The notes under the pieces: model-generated
What the model was told of the DNA's origin: nothing
The model's database searches: none
Seen by the model: the letters and a program-made list of their open reading frames with translations, nothing else
Position numbers and translations under genes: made by a program
Shown here: positions 46,548 to 61,500 of the stretch, piece by piece
Numbering within the stretch: the first letter of the stretch is position 1
How the letters are laid out: every line of letters begins with the position of its first letter
From: Agrypnia vestita
Lineage: Eukaryota; Arthropoda; Insecta; Trichoptera; Phryganeidae
Assembly (NCBI GenBank): GCA_016648135.1
Contig: JADDOH010011134.1
Coordinates: 1-64,000, forward strand
Reading direction: 5' to 3'
Length of the DNA stretch: 64,000 bases

Positions 46548-49500
46548 ATGAGTGTTCCCAATAGAGGAAAAGGCTCTAATCGTGGAAGAGGTTGGAGCAG
46601 TTATTATGGTAGGGCCAGAGGATACCGTGGAGGGCACAGGGCCCCGAGCAGCGCTGCGTCTAGTTATGACGCGAATGCTTCTAAGTGTTCATCCCAGACT
46701 TCTTCTAGGCAAAGGGTAATATCCGTGATGTTAAATCATAATGTCGGACCATATAAAGGCTGGAATCTTTATCATTCTCAAGAAGGTATACCACTCGCAT
46801 TTTGTAATTTTATTATTTAGGGTCTATCTTTATTTTCTTGGTTGAATTTCTTACATAGTCAACTTTTAATAGCTGACTAATGTTATCGCGTTAGCGGCCA
46901 AGCAGTTTTATAATTATTTAGTTATGACATTTTGTTTATTTATTCTTTGGAAGAATCAAGGAACGAACAACGGGAGATCACGCTTCATACTCATGGTTAT
47001 ACATCTAATCTCCTTCAAAACTTTAAGAAAAATAACAAAGCACTGTGCTCACTTTATTGAAATACATTTTTTAATTTATCTATTAATGACTAGCTGTTCC
47101 TATCCGGCGTTGCACGGGTTAAGAATTAAGTTGAAAATAAATTTGTGGGGGGAAACAAAGGATCCATTATATTGCAAAGCCTCTAATTAATACAATATTT
47201 CCATTTAATCAAAGCTGGGATGGATAGGATGTCTAGGGAACAAATATGGCATATTTTTCCATCGGGAATATGTATGCAAAAATTTGGGTACAATCAATCG
47301 GTGAAGCGGTGTAAATTTGTATAGAAAATATATCTGGGGAGGGAATGGGTTAAGTTAGTTATTGTTTAATATTGTAATAATAATGCAATATTAAAGGTTT
47401 TTATGAATCTCGGAATAATGTCATTTAAAACGATAAGCTCGAATGTGCACTTTCTCACTGGTTTAAAAGTTTTATTTTAACCGAAAGTAATATCTAAATA
47501 TTTATCAATATTGAAAGTGTAGGTACCGGCGGCGGCGCCTTCATTTTTCAAATAATTTGTGAGGTGCAAATGAAATGTTGTGTCAAAATTTCAAAGTAAT
47601 AGTGAAGAGCTTTAGGAGATCTGAGATTTTGGACAATCGAATATTTACATTAATCGCATCGGACGTTTGCTTTTGACAAATACTTTGGAAAATAAATTTG
47701 CTAACATGTGTTAAAACGCTGCAAAATATGGTTTTTGGGTTTTAGTAGAATAACAATAGTAATAGTTTTAAAAAATCTAGCAGGTAAGTGATACATATAT
47801 CGGATAAACGCAGGGATGATACTTGATTATTTTTTCGGAGATTCGGCCATTGCACTCTGCGTACAAAATATAATAGACAATGCATGACAGTTTGTTACAT
47901 ACTTAACTTTGTAATGCCCTTATATTACTTTCGAGATATGTCTTGGTGATTTATTGGTAAAAATCGATACATACCAGTCATGTCTGTCAAAGTAATTTAT
48001 ACAGCAGTGAATCATAGCTATCTTATTTAATATTTACTTTTTAAATGTAAATTATCTTTCATTTTGTTATTAGCACATTCAATAATATAGTGAAATAATC
48101 ATTTTCGTTGTATATGCAATGGGACCATTATCTTGGATTTAGCCTGAAATGTTTCTGTGAATTGGAGCTCAAATGTTATTTTCCCTCTCAGCTGAGTGCT
48201 GTGGTTTTAAATTAACTATAAAAAACTTGCAATATCAGTAAGAGCAGCGGGGTGCAGTGGGTATAAACTTAGGTTATGCTGTGACCGACTATATACCTAT
48301 ATTAAAAATGTATATATACGCATATACCTATAAGGGTATATACATTTAATTTTTTTTTTAACTATCTATAATGAACTATTTTGAGTAGCTTCAATCCACA
48401 AAAATAACTGCACTATAAAAGATGTATTGTAAACAATATTTCTTAAATAAATAAATATTTTATATAGGTATAGCTAATACGGCAACAAATTTCAATATAT
48501 TTCGAAGACGATTTGTATATAATCAAATCGGGAACAATACAAATTTCAGATATACGTTTCATTTCACAAAAATAAATCAAATATTTTATGACAGATGACA
48601 GATGGTATTTGTATTTACATTTACCATAGAAAAGACAAATAGAATTTACACCAAAAGTTTTGGGTGGAATTTGTAAAAAATAAAATTTCTGCGATGACAT
48701 GCGCATAGTTTTCATCTGGCATAGGACCTCTCGAAGAAGCACGCTAAATTTACTTGTCTATTACACAAAATTCGCAGCCTTAAAAATACACGTTTTTTTC
48801 TCGACTTGACTATGTCTATGGAGCAAATTTCTTAGGCGAGATAAATGAAGAATTAACATGAAGTTAAGCACAGAAAAGTAGGAAATAAAACTTATAGCCG
48901 TAGGACGAATTACGGCTAGAATTTTAAATCGGAAAAAAAACAGATACGTCACGTTAAACAGAAACGTCAAAAATAAAACTTCTAGCCGTAGGACGAATTA
49001 CAGCTAGAATTTTAAATCAACTTTTTCTTAAGACAAGGATTATTTAATTAATATTTGTTTCCCAGAATCTTTACTAATGCGCAGCTTTTTTGCTTGTATG
49101 CGCTGCACGCTACTGAGTAAGAGTACACACAAACAAAAAATAAATCATGACGCAGATGAAGAATGTAAGGAAAGAGTGTTTTATGTAAAAATGAAAATTA
49201 ATAGAAGTTGAAGATAATTATGTAAAACCTGATGTGAGCAAAATTTGTGCACAAATGTTTGCACATAATACATGGTAAAATACGTTTGTTATATAATTAT
49301 TTCAGAATTTAAAGAAGATTCAGAAACTGTTCGTAGAGTCAGAGCAGTGGAGGCATACATATTGAAAAATAAATCTACATTTAACCTTGAAAAACTAGAT
49401 GAAAATAAAAGTATTCAGGTTGACCTGAACCACATTTTAAGTGACGCAGAATTCACATTGTCTTGGCCCAGGTTTAGTGAGGAATTGACTGACAATCCTA

Positions 49501-52500
49501 CGTACACACTTAACTGTATGGGCTTGGCAGGTCATCAGGTAATTTATTTATGTACATACTTATTTCATCTGATCTTGGGAGAGAATGGCATCAAACCTAA
49601 TTTTTTACGTAAAAAAATAATTTTATCAATATTCTTTTAAATATGTATATATGTTACAGCGAATTTGCATTTTTAGTGAGACTATACTTTCACTAGTAGA
49701 AATGCACTTTTCCCGGTCGGGCAGAGTCTGGGCAGTGAGAACATCTAAATCAACGAATTCTCAGATTCACTACACATTATCCGTGAAAATATATTTTGTT
49801 CACGAATGCGCGCATTACTCAAAGCATAGACAATATATCGGTGAAACTATCAATTTGTACACGTAATTCTTAAAGCGTAGAAAGTATAAAGGCGGCACTT
49901 CACTAGGCGATTTTTATTCATTTTGCGGTCCTATTTTAACTCCTAAATTAAAATAGGACAGCGGCACCGCAAAACGAATACGAATCGCGAAGTAAGGTGT
50001 CGGCTGAAAGATCGCGCACTCGGGTTTTTTATGATATCTGACGACTGCCGGAACAAAGCGAGGTTGTGTCACCATGTAAATATTGGGGGGTTAAGGGAAA
50101 ATTTTTATTAATGAATATGTATTTTGTCAATTAAGTTTATTAAATATGTTTTTTTTATAAAAATACAACAAAAGTTTATTTCTTACAAATATAGAAACAT
50201 AAATAAATACGCACCTGGTATTATTAATTTTAAACGAACCTTTAAAAGTGCGTCACGTAACAAATACTCGATGCGAAAAATACAAAAAATCAAAGAGATT
50301 CTAAGTCATCATTTACGTTTGAATTCATTCAGATTCTTCCGCATTTTCAATTTTCTATCTTTTTATAAAAATGTGTCTAATGTCATTTGCATTTCTTGTT
50401 TGCGCCGTGTAAAGTGGGTGGTAGACGTACAACATAAAGTGCGCGGTTTTTAAGTTCGCAAACTTACTCGGCTCGACGTCGGTGACAGACGTGAAGCTTG
50501 CTCACACCGTATCATTTTTATGAGTTTAATCGACTATCTTTTGAATTATAAGATGATCAGAATTTCGTAAAATAAAATAAAATTTTAAAAATATATATTG
50601 CGTTTTAGTTACCTACCTAAACTAATCCAGTCCAGAAGTGTGACAGTTCGAGAAACAGAACTATCGCCACAGAATAGAGAATATGCTCAAAGGATAAAAA
50701 TTAGAAATACTGTCGCTTTGTGGTGACTTTGGACTAGACTAGTGTAGAATGAGACACAAAACGCAAAATAAATTTTGAAAAACAAGGTCCATGTGCCATT
50801 AGAATCTTGTTATAAAATCATATAATGAAGAATTGGTGCAGCCGAAACTTTCAACTTCAACACTTCAAAATGACTATTTTAATAAAATCCGTTACCTACA
50901 TAATGTTGATATGCACAGAAGAAATTAATAATGCAGTAAGAACCTTGTTCACTCAATAACTTATTAAATTGTTATTCAAGGCCCGGTTGTTTCAATTTGG
51001 ATAAATAAAAGTTCGTTTAAAAGCATAGATTTTTACGGAAACGGATTTCAGACTTGAAAATTTAATTTTTGACAGTTCGGAAACCAATAAATTTACTAGT
51101 AAGTAGAAGTTAAAATATTGTATTCATTTCTATTGGTGAAAAACTCTTTGAATATGATAAGAATGACCTTGAATATAATTTCTCTAAAATGCCAGTGAAT
51201 GATGGACTCACTAGAAAAACAGATTCACTGTAACATATATAAGTAGATATTTCAAATATCTTACCATTTTCAAACGAATAGATCTTACCATTTCCGAACA
51301 ACAACATATAGGTTGATTGTTGTATTGTTTTTTAATATGTTTTTTTTTCAGGTTTTTGAATTTGAAGAAAAAATTCTAATTAGACCGATGAACCATCAGC
51401 CTGCATTGCCTTTGACTAGTTTGAAAGTTCATTATTTTGGTATGTACTATTTTACCTTTCTCATATCTAGTCACTATTTCTTTACTATTTTTTCATGAAA
51501 ATTGTATCTTGGGGGCCATTCAAGTATTACGTAAGCAGCAGCAAAGGGGGTGTTAGCTGTGCTTATTTTTCATGACACGGGGGATGGGGGTGTCTGGATG
51601 TCAGCAATATTTATTTAGTTTTTTTGATTTTTCAGCAAAATTGAGTAGATTCTAATTTGAATACATATGGCAACCCTACTTGTCTATATTCGAAAGCGAA
51701 AAGCATATTCACGGATTTCCCAAAATAATTGATATTGCTTACTCGCTCTCACGCGATGTTTTATGGTTACGTTAGAAAGAACCGAAGTAGGAAAATTACT
51801 GCGAACGCTATTCATATTTATCTATTTTTCATACTTTTTTGTAAAATTCAGTAGATACTAATTTAAACACATAATATGTAAACCCTACTCATACACAAAA
51901 TATAAATACCAAATAAAAATATATATCAATGATTACATAAGCATAGGAGGGGGAGTAAGAGCTTTGTTTACTGTTGTTGACAAGGACGTGGGGGGGGTTA
52001 AAAATTTCTAAAATTCTGCTTACGTAATACTTGAATGGCACCTTGTTGAAAAGGGTTGTAATTTTCTCACAGCTTACAAAGGGAACATATTAGAATCACC
52101 AAAGCTTTTTTTGTTTACAGATTATTCTAAACGTAACGTACATACATAATAACAAAATTTTAAACAAAAAATGTTATAAAATAATTTACTCTAAAATGTC
52201 CCTTTACTGTTCAACCTGTTCCAGGCCCAAGACGTATATATGCGTCGGAGCGCCTCCTATGTAAATGCACAACATGCACACGGACCGGGTTAATAAGAAA
52301 CCGCAGATTTGAAAGTTAAATTGTGAATTGATTCTCAATAACTTCAAAATTATTATACTTAGAAATTGTCTTGTAGATGCAGCAGGAAGAGATTATATAT
52401 CCGTGAGATTTAGATGAGCAATTCTTGGAAAGATATTACCCGTTTAAATAAATATTTAAAATTGTGACATTTTACAACTAACACTAACCCTTCTGTACAT

Positions 52501-55500
52501 ACAGGAAAATTAGTGACCATAAGAGGAACGGTGATTCGTGTTGGTAGTCCTGGACTGATATGTACCTCGATGGCGTTTGAGTGCTCGTCATGTCATGGTA
52601 CTCAAGCCCTGGTCCAGCCACAGGGGGTTTATACTGGTAATAATAATCTACAGTGGACTCTTAATATTCGTCCATGTCGATGATCATTTTGTTTTTCATG
52701 GAAACTATTATTTGATATTCACCCAAAAAGTCGATATTCATCTCACCTGCAACGTGAGTCAGTCAGTCTTGGGCAGTGACTCAAAGTGCATGCATCAGCT
52801 CTTGTTTATTGCTTTTGATATTATTAAATTGCGTAAATTGTAAATAAATTGCGTAAATTGTAAATAAATTGCGATATCCTCTCTCGGGGAAGCAGGGGAT
52901 ACCATCTGCGTTAGCAATGACATGGCTTGCGGACACCAGATAGAGATCATGTCTCGCCAGCCGGCCGTGACAGGCGCACAATGAAAAAAATGTTATTGTG
53001 ACAATTACTCTGGCATTTAAATAAGTGCAAATTCAAAAATTGGTCATATATATTTTTTCGCCATTAAACTTTTTTCTATATAAATGAACGGAAATAACAG
53101 TTCATCATTATATTTTATTGATGAGTAATTCCGGGATTTATTGTTAGCGTAATTTGGTTTTTTCATCTGTGATTTCCGAGAGGGGAGACGTATTTTACAG
53201 TTTGTGAAATAATTTTTTTTAGCTCAAAGAAAATTCTTAAGAAAGAACATGATATCACATCTACATATTTTTAACAATGAATGAAGCATTTTTGGAGCCT
53301 TATCCAGGGAAAACTGATTTCTTGTTTCAGAATGTCAAATAACAAACATAATTCTAAAATCCTGGATTATTTACCAAAATTTTTGAAATACAATAAATCT
53401 GGACTGTTCTGGGAATAACAAATTTAGAAAATTATACATCGTCCACATCTCTTTAGTGATCATATTATGCTTTGATTGTTAATTATATTGTTTATGTTTA
53501 GCCCCGTCTGTTTGTTGCTCCTGTCACAGTGTTGCGAAGTTTGAACCTCTCCAATCATCACCCTTTTCCATAACTGCAGATTGCCAAACTGCCAGAATCC
53601 AAGAAACGCAGGCTCAGGTGCGTTTTAATACTTCTGAGTTCTGTATTCTTTATTATTCCTTTATTTTTTTATTTATTTCAATATTTCTCCCCATACCAGG
53701 GTATCTCCGGATCAATTCCACGCAGTGTAGAAGTAGAACTTCAGGCAGATCTAGTTGGATCTGCATGCCCTGGTGATTTGCTGTCAGTTACTGGAATAGT
53801 ACAGGTACAGATTTGTGAGAAATAGTCTTAAACTAATACGTCCAAAAATGCACCTTTTCAATAGTACAACTCTGTACTATTCTTTACATCAATTCATTTT
53901 CAATATTTATTAACTTGTTAAAATGATTTACATAAATTGTATGCATCTCTGTGTATGTCTTCTTGAAGTGTCTATATTGATTTAAGAATTATGTAAAAAA
54001 ATAATTATCTTCAATACACAAATAAGGTGAGAGGGGAAGTTCGAGGCGGGGAAGATGGAAAGAAAGCTGCTCGACTGATGCAGCTTTACATAGAGGCTGT
54101 TGCTGTTCATAGTCAGAGGACTCTTAATCATCCAACCTTAACCTTTACGCTCAACGACTATTATGCCATTCAGGTTAGTTACGACACATGCACACAAATA
54201 TAAAATAATCCTTCATAATTTGTGGCAAAGGCAAATTTAAACGATTCCTACCTAGACCAGTTGAACTAGACAATATTTTTCATTACATTGTTAAATTTTT
54301 TAATAATAATAATAATAAAAATCTTCATTTCGAGGCTCGACGCATCAATAACCTTTCAGAACAAATTAAAAAAACTAAAACCTACTTAAAATCCGACTTA
54401 AATTCATAAATCGTTTCAACTTACAGCTTTTTTCCATTGGGAATTTTTTCAGGGTTTTTATTATTTTATTTAACATTTATTGAAACAAATTAACTTTTCA
54501 TAATCGATATAAGTTATTTCAAAATACTTTAATATTATTCATTATCTAATTATCTTCTATTACCACCCGTATTATTAAATAATTCCATATGTATCTATAT
54601 ACAAAATAAGAACTGAGGCTCCCTTATCAGCCTCAAGAGCTTCTCTTCACTGATGAGGTCTACATGACTAACAAAGTCTAAAAAAAATGTTAATTTATTA
54701 TGTAAGATTTATATTTGTACCTTATATTAAACAAATAAAAAAATGTTTTCTTTTTACTTTAGTATTTCTTGTTCTTACATACGGTATTATTAAAGAAATA
54801 TACTTTTTCATTTTTCAGGAGATCCACAGTTCTGAAAATGTTTTCCGTCTCATAGTTCAATCACTTTGCCCTTCAATATTTGGTCAAGAAATGGTTAAGG
54901 CTGGCCTTATACTTGGCCTCATCGGTGGGACCGAAGTGGAAGGAGGGAGTAGGACCAATCCGCATATATTGATTGTCGGCGATCCTGGTCTGGGAAAGTC
55001 TCAACTTTTACAAGCTGCCACTCTGGCTGCTCCGAGAGGTAAAATATAAAAAAATACCCAAAGTAAAACCAACAACTAAACATTTCAAGGGTCAAAAATT
55101 TGCTTAAGTGTAGCTGCTCTGTAACCACACTTCTCATAAATGTTTGGTTTTCAGTCAGCTTGGATTTATAGATAATTCATGATGCATTTCTATTTGAATT
55201 TTTTTTTTAAATTTTCTACAAATCAATTTTTGATCATGATACTTCAAATCTTCAGAGACAAAGCTGATTGTTCTGAACAGTTGAGAATATTAATTATTTA
55301 ATTTATTATGTCTTCAGCAGGTATCGGTACCCAAGATATTCTTGACCAGTGCTATGACCAGAAAATTGACCTATTACAGCAATAATAACGTTTTTCAGTC
55401 AAAGTTTTAGGGATACGTCAGTATAGAATAGTGCACAAGTACAGTTTGAATATGGAAAAAATTGATTCAACATTCTTTGTCAATGCTGAATTTTTTTGTC

Positions 55501-58500
55501 TCTTCCAGGTGTGTATGTTTGTGGAAATGCTTGCACAGCCAGTGGCCTGACTGTGTCTCTCACTCGTTCTGAAGGAGGAGGCTTCACCTTAGAAGCTGGG
55601 GCTCTGGTCCTGGCCGATCGTGGGGTATGCTGCACTGACGAGTTGGATAAGCTAGGAGCCGCCGGACACGGGGCTCTGCTGGAGGCCATGGAGCAAGGAT
55701 CGGTGAGCGTGGCTAGAGGTGGAGTGGTGTGCAGGCTCGCTGCAGCCCCCACAATACTGGCTGCAGCTAACCCGACCCAGGGACACTACGACCGGTATTA
55801 ACCATTGTACTTATATGACGATTATTGAGACCATCTTCCGGTATCTGGTTAATCTGGTCGGGCCACGTCTTCCGCAGTTGCCCTCTCTTTCTGGCGCCGT
55901 CAACACTTGTCATGTATCTTTCTTACCATTCTTACCTTATTCATTGACTACAAGCCCAAACCATCTGAGTGATCCTTTTTTATCATTGAAAGATTTGGCA
56001 GATACTTCGTGGTGCAACATATAATTTAAAATATGTTTTATTTTACTTTGTAATACACACACACACACAATATTATGAGTTATTAAATTACTACTATAGT
56101 TTCGAGAGGAGCAGTCCCTCTCATCATTAGGTATAGACAATAACTAACTTAAATACAAAATTTATCAAAATACACAAAATTTATCAATCTAATCGAGTAG
56201 GTCAGGGGGGCGCGCGGTGGGGAGGGGTATTTTTTCTGCAAAAAGCTCTAGGATTGGTGAAGTGGACTGAAATGTGATATATTACTTATTAATGTGTTTC
56301 TAGAATTGAAATTTTTAGGATTTCAACAGTTTCCAAACTATTCAATATCCATCCTCTATGAGGAACTGAGTAGAGTAGGTTCAATTTGTGACTATCGAAA
56401 AAGTGATCAGTGTTAGTTATATGATTGGAAAATTCAGAGAAATTGTTGTTTTTTAAGTAACGGCGATGTTCTTTTATGTGTTTATTAAGTTTCTTGTTAA
56501 CAATGGTGAGATTTATATTTTTTTCATTCTTTACTCTATCATAAATGGATTTTCCACACATACATCTAAGTGATCTCATCTCCACTGCATTCAGTCTACT
56601 TTATTTTCTCTTCTGCCTGCTCCAGGCTTTCACACATCAGTGTTGATACCAGAATTCCACTGTGTACTGTTGGCCTCAGTTGACACTAGAAATTATTGCA
56701 TTTAAAGCACAGTTCACCTTATTCCCTGCAATCGCCCCCTCTTGTTATCTTTTTCAACCTTCCCTCTTCTATTGAACATACTTCCCAAATACACAAAAAC
56801 TCACTTGTTCCAAACATTCATTGCCTACTAGACTCACTCAACTGTACAAGTTGAACATTGAGACATTACGCAACCGTGCTTAACACCTATTGTAACATTA
56901 AACCATGGTGTGAATCCATGTATCGATTCTTACACATGCAGCACTTTCATTGTATAGGGATGCAATTGCGTGTATTAGTTTACTGTTCACTCTGTAACCA
57001 GAGAGTATTTTCCATAACCTTTCTCTTATAACTCTATCATAAGCCCTTTGTAGATCTACAAATGCACAGAAATGTTTTTGATTTTTCACTAAAAAAAATC
57101 CATCAACATTCATAGAGAGAAGATCTGATCAATGCATCCTCTCCCACCCAAAAAAGCTCCTTGCAAGTCCATACCTTTTCTTTTGTCACCGACCCTTCTC
57201 TTTCTATCATAATTCTTTCATAAAACTTGTCAACCGAGCCTAAAAATATAAGTACCCAATCATTTGTTGAGTTTAATCGACTGCCTTTTGAATTACAATA
57301 TGATCCAGAATATCATAAGTGTTCGCGATTAAAATTTTAAAAAGACTAATCTTTGAATATCAAAACCCAGAGTCCAGAACAAGAACTGTGACAGTTCGAG
57401 AGACAGAACGCTATCGTCACAGAATAGAGAATATGCTATCGCTCAAAGGATAAAAATTAGAAATACTATCGCTTTGTAGTGACTTTGGACTGGACTAGTG
57501 TAGAATGAGACACAAAACGCAAAATAAATTTTGAAAAACAAGGTCCATGCGCCATTAGAATCTTGTTACATATAATATAATGAAGAATTGGTGCAGCTGA
57601 AACTTTCAACACTTCAGCATAACTATTTTATAATATCCGGTATACCAGTATATAATGTGGATATGCACAAAAGAAATGAATAACGCAGTAAGAACATTTT
57701 TCACGCAATAACTTAAATAAAGGCCCAGTTGTTTCAAGTTGGTTTAAAATAAAATTTCGTTAAAGCATAGATTTTTACGAAACGGATGTCAATTTGTCAA
57801 ATTTAATTTTGACAGTTCGGAAACGAGTATAATTTCCCTAGTAAGATGTTAGTTAAAATATTGTATTAATTTCTATTGGTGAAAATCTGCTTGGATGTGA
57901 TTTAATTGTTGATTATAACTTCTGTAAAATCAAGTGAAAATATAGACTCACTCGAAATTCAGATTCACTGTAACATATACATTTTAATTTTTTTTATGAG
58001 TTATGAATTATTTTGAGTAGCTTCAATCCACAAAAATAACTGCACTATAAAATAAGTATTGTAAATAAGATTTCCTAAATAAATCGATATTTTATATATA
58101 GGTAATACGGCAAAAATTTTCAATATATTTTGAAGACGATTTATATAAATAATTAAATGCACAGCCTTTTTGCTTCTATGTGCTGCACGCTACTGGTGTA
58201 TACATATATGTACATACATACATGTATAGAAATAAATAAATTTTAAAAAATGATTTCACCTCAAAGTATATGTTGTTTATTTAAATTTTTTCAGATCAAA
58301 AACTGTATCTGAAAATTTACACATGAGTGCTCCACTTTTATCCCGTTTTGACTTGGTTTTTATACTCCTCGACCGGCCCAATGAGGTAATACATTAAATT
58401 GATTTGTATTAGTTTATTCTTCTGAGTTCTTAATGGTATTTAAAATGAAAGTGTAGGCATACATATATGTATTTATTTTTACAGCATTTGGATGCCATGC

Positions 58501-61500
58501 TTTCAGAACATGTTTTGGCTTTACATTCTGGAGAAAAACCAAAAGCCTTTGGGAATGTATCAAATATTACAGCCTCGTGTTCTTCAGTCCAAATATCAGC
58601 TATGCCGTTAAGGTAAAAATTTATCTTCTAATCGAATCGTTAATATAATAATCTATTTCAAATTCAAGTCCTGTAATAATTTTTTTCAAATTATTCATAA
58701 AATGACTTATTTTTCAAATACAAATTGTTTTCAGGAAAACCATGTGAAAACATAGGTTTTGAATAAATTACAACTTTTATGAAAATTCATCACAGTAAAC
58801 ATTTCTTTAATTGTAATTTCACGGATAAATGATTAATTATCTGTTTTATATTTTCAGTGATCGTCTGAAAATGCAAGCGGGTGAAATTCTCGATCCCTTG
58901 CCTCTTGAAATTTTAAGAAAATACATTGCATATGCCAGAAAGTATGTTCATCCAACACTAAGTTTGCAGGCGGCCCAAGTATTGAAGGATTTTTTTTTGA
59001 GTTTGAGAAAAGCGCACCAATCTATTGCGGGTAATACTCCCGTCACTACGAGACAACTTGAAGCCTGCGTTAGGTTAACACAAGTTAGTTAATTGAAACT
59101 AATACGCACATGTTGTTCTTTTTGTTTTTAATTTCATTTTCCCGCTGCGGTATAGAGTGAAATAAGATAATCTCGCATCAGCGACATTAGCTTACATGAT
59201 GGACCCTGCAATGGGATCTGAAATGTCAGCCAGAGAGATGGATACACAGCAGAATATTCCAGAAATTTATAAAAATCCTGAACTGCCATGAACACCTGAG
59301 AATATTTTTAATAAGATTCAATTTCTTAAATTGTAGCAAAAGCTTTGTCCTACATTTCAGAATTTGGAATTAGGTATTTGTAATGTTTGATCATATTTAC
59401 AATGGAAAAAATTCTGAAATTCATAGTCCAATTAGTGTTGCTCTGAGGCTGCCATCTTCAGTGTCCTATCCTATCAAGTTTTTAAAATAGATTTAGTTGT
59501 GAAATAAATTCACTGCATGTTTGATACTTAAATTATTACTTCATATGAAAGATAATCAGTATGTACATAATTTCAAATGTGGACCAAAAAAATTGATCTC
59601 GTGGAACTGGAAATTGATTAGCTATGACTAGTGTAATATAATAGTGTTAATAGAAAAATAAATTATTTATGATTTACATACACGGATACAAGTCAATTTT
59701 TTCCTTACTCTTTATAAGAAAACTCCCTATAACAAAATAAATTGCTCGATCTCTTGGATTTCATTAAAGAGAGTGCTGACTTTACTTATCAATAAAAGTC
59801 ATAAATGTAATGATATGTGAAGATAGAGCCTTGTGATGTATTTCACTTCAGGAAAAAAAGAAGATATATGTTTGATCAGTGATTGGTATGTTTTTCAGGC
59901 TCGGGCGCGAGTAGAGCTCCGCGAAGAAGCAACAGCCGAAGATGCGAAGGACATTGTGGAGTTGATGAAGCATAGTTTAGGAGACACATTATGTGATGAA
60001 TTTGGCTCCATACAAATTAACCGATCTATACATGGCTCTGGCATCAGTTCTAGGGGTCAAGTGAGTTTATTATACATTTATTAAATAATCTGGTTAGTGT
60101 TTAGAACTACCCCAGCTGATTTTTATTAGCGCATAAAATGGAATATTTCAAATAAATACTATTTTCTCATTTGAAAAAGTGGATAAGGTCATGAAATAAT
60201 TTAGGGTTTCGCTGGGTACAAATATATACAGATAATGTAGACATTGTATCAAGTTGGATTAAAGTAATTAAAAATAAAGAGCATAGATTTTTATGGAAAC
60301 TGGTTCGATTGGTGGAGAACGCAAAAATCTATGCTTTAAACGAACTTTTACTTTAATCCAACTCGATATAACTGGGCCTTAGTGCTGGTTGTTTAATTGT
60401 TGGTAACGCTAATAGTTAAGGCGATCATCTGGCAATGTATACGAAATGCACCACTTTTTCTCATAGATTCTCTCGCATTCCGAATCACATGGAAAGGTAT
60501 CAAATTAAAATTTATTCCTTAGATTTCTTATATTTTTAATATGTATATTTTTTCAAAATGACACAAACTAGATTATTTAATCAGCAATATTTTGGAAATT
60601 AAGAAAATAGGTCTACTTTATGGGCTTTATAAAACTGTGTGGACTTGTGTCCATGTCTTTTTTTTCAATAATATTACAAAGTAAACAATTATCTTTAATT
60701 TCTCAAAATTAATGCAATATCTGTCAATTAATGTTTTAAAAAACACAAAACATTTTTTGTATGGTTTTTTCGACCCTTTTACATAGTTTACACTTTTTTA
60801 TTTCAATAAATTAAAATTAAAATGGGTATTATTATTTTAAAATAAAAACAAATCAAAAACTTATTCTTAATTCCTGATTTCAGCTATTTAATCAAGTCAC
60901 TGCCTATTATGTTTTAAATATGTATGTTTTCAAAAACTGAAATCAGAAATATCAACCAATATTTTTATTTTTTTTAGTATCTATTCCTTAGATTCATTGG
61001 AAAAAATGTCAACTATTTAAATAGGGTTGGAAAAAAACACACAAATAAAGCTTTTTTAAAAACAGTGTTTTTTAAAAGATAAATTGTAAGTAAACTAACT
61101 GACGGATTTTTCAATAAATTTAATAAATTTAAGATAATCATTTACTTTGTAATATTATTGAAAAAAAAGGCATATCAGAAGTTTATACAGTCATAAAAGA
61201 CCCACAAAGTGGAGCCATTTTCTTCATTTTTAAAACATTGTTGGTTTGGTAACTAATTAATTGATAAATAATTAAGTTTGTGTGGTATGTATGTATTGTA
61301 TGTTAAGAAGATATCCATATTTAAAATATATGGAACCTGGTAAATAAATTTTAAAATATGTATCTTTCCATAAAAAATGTAAATAAAAATACAAAATGCA
61401 ATAAGAAAAAAAAATGAAATTTTGCTCACATTGCCAGCTTCTTAAGCAAAAAGCATAGATTTTTACGAAATCAGGTTAATTGGTGAATTATATGTAAAAA

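Noticed and set aside
49651..49866. Missing Mcm8 exon between exons 2 and 3
   Set aside because: The frame lacks acceptor and donor in the right phase and does not resemble the corresponding MCM8 segment.
50124..50453. 109-codon plus-strand frame in Mcm8 intron 2
   Set aside because: Lys/Phe/Ile-biased translation of AT-rich DNA without homology; inside an intron and not needed by the Mcm8 exon phases.
52577..52843. 88-codon frame overlapping Mcm8 exon 4
   Set aside because: Out of frame with the helicase exon; a shadow of it running into the intron.
54640..54690. Hammerhead-ribozyme-like CTGATGAG with a GTC/GAC stem
   Set aside because: The required GAAAC after the stem is absent (TAACAAAG instead) and flanking stems do not form; a GAGGCT/AGCCTC hairpin just upstream is too short to matter.
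56898..57113. Reverse transcriptase fragment as part of the same element as 56289-56585
   Set aside because: The RT motif is LINE-like while the other fragment resembles Penelope endonuclease; adjacency alone does not link them.
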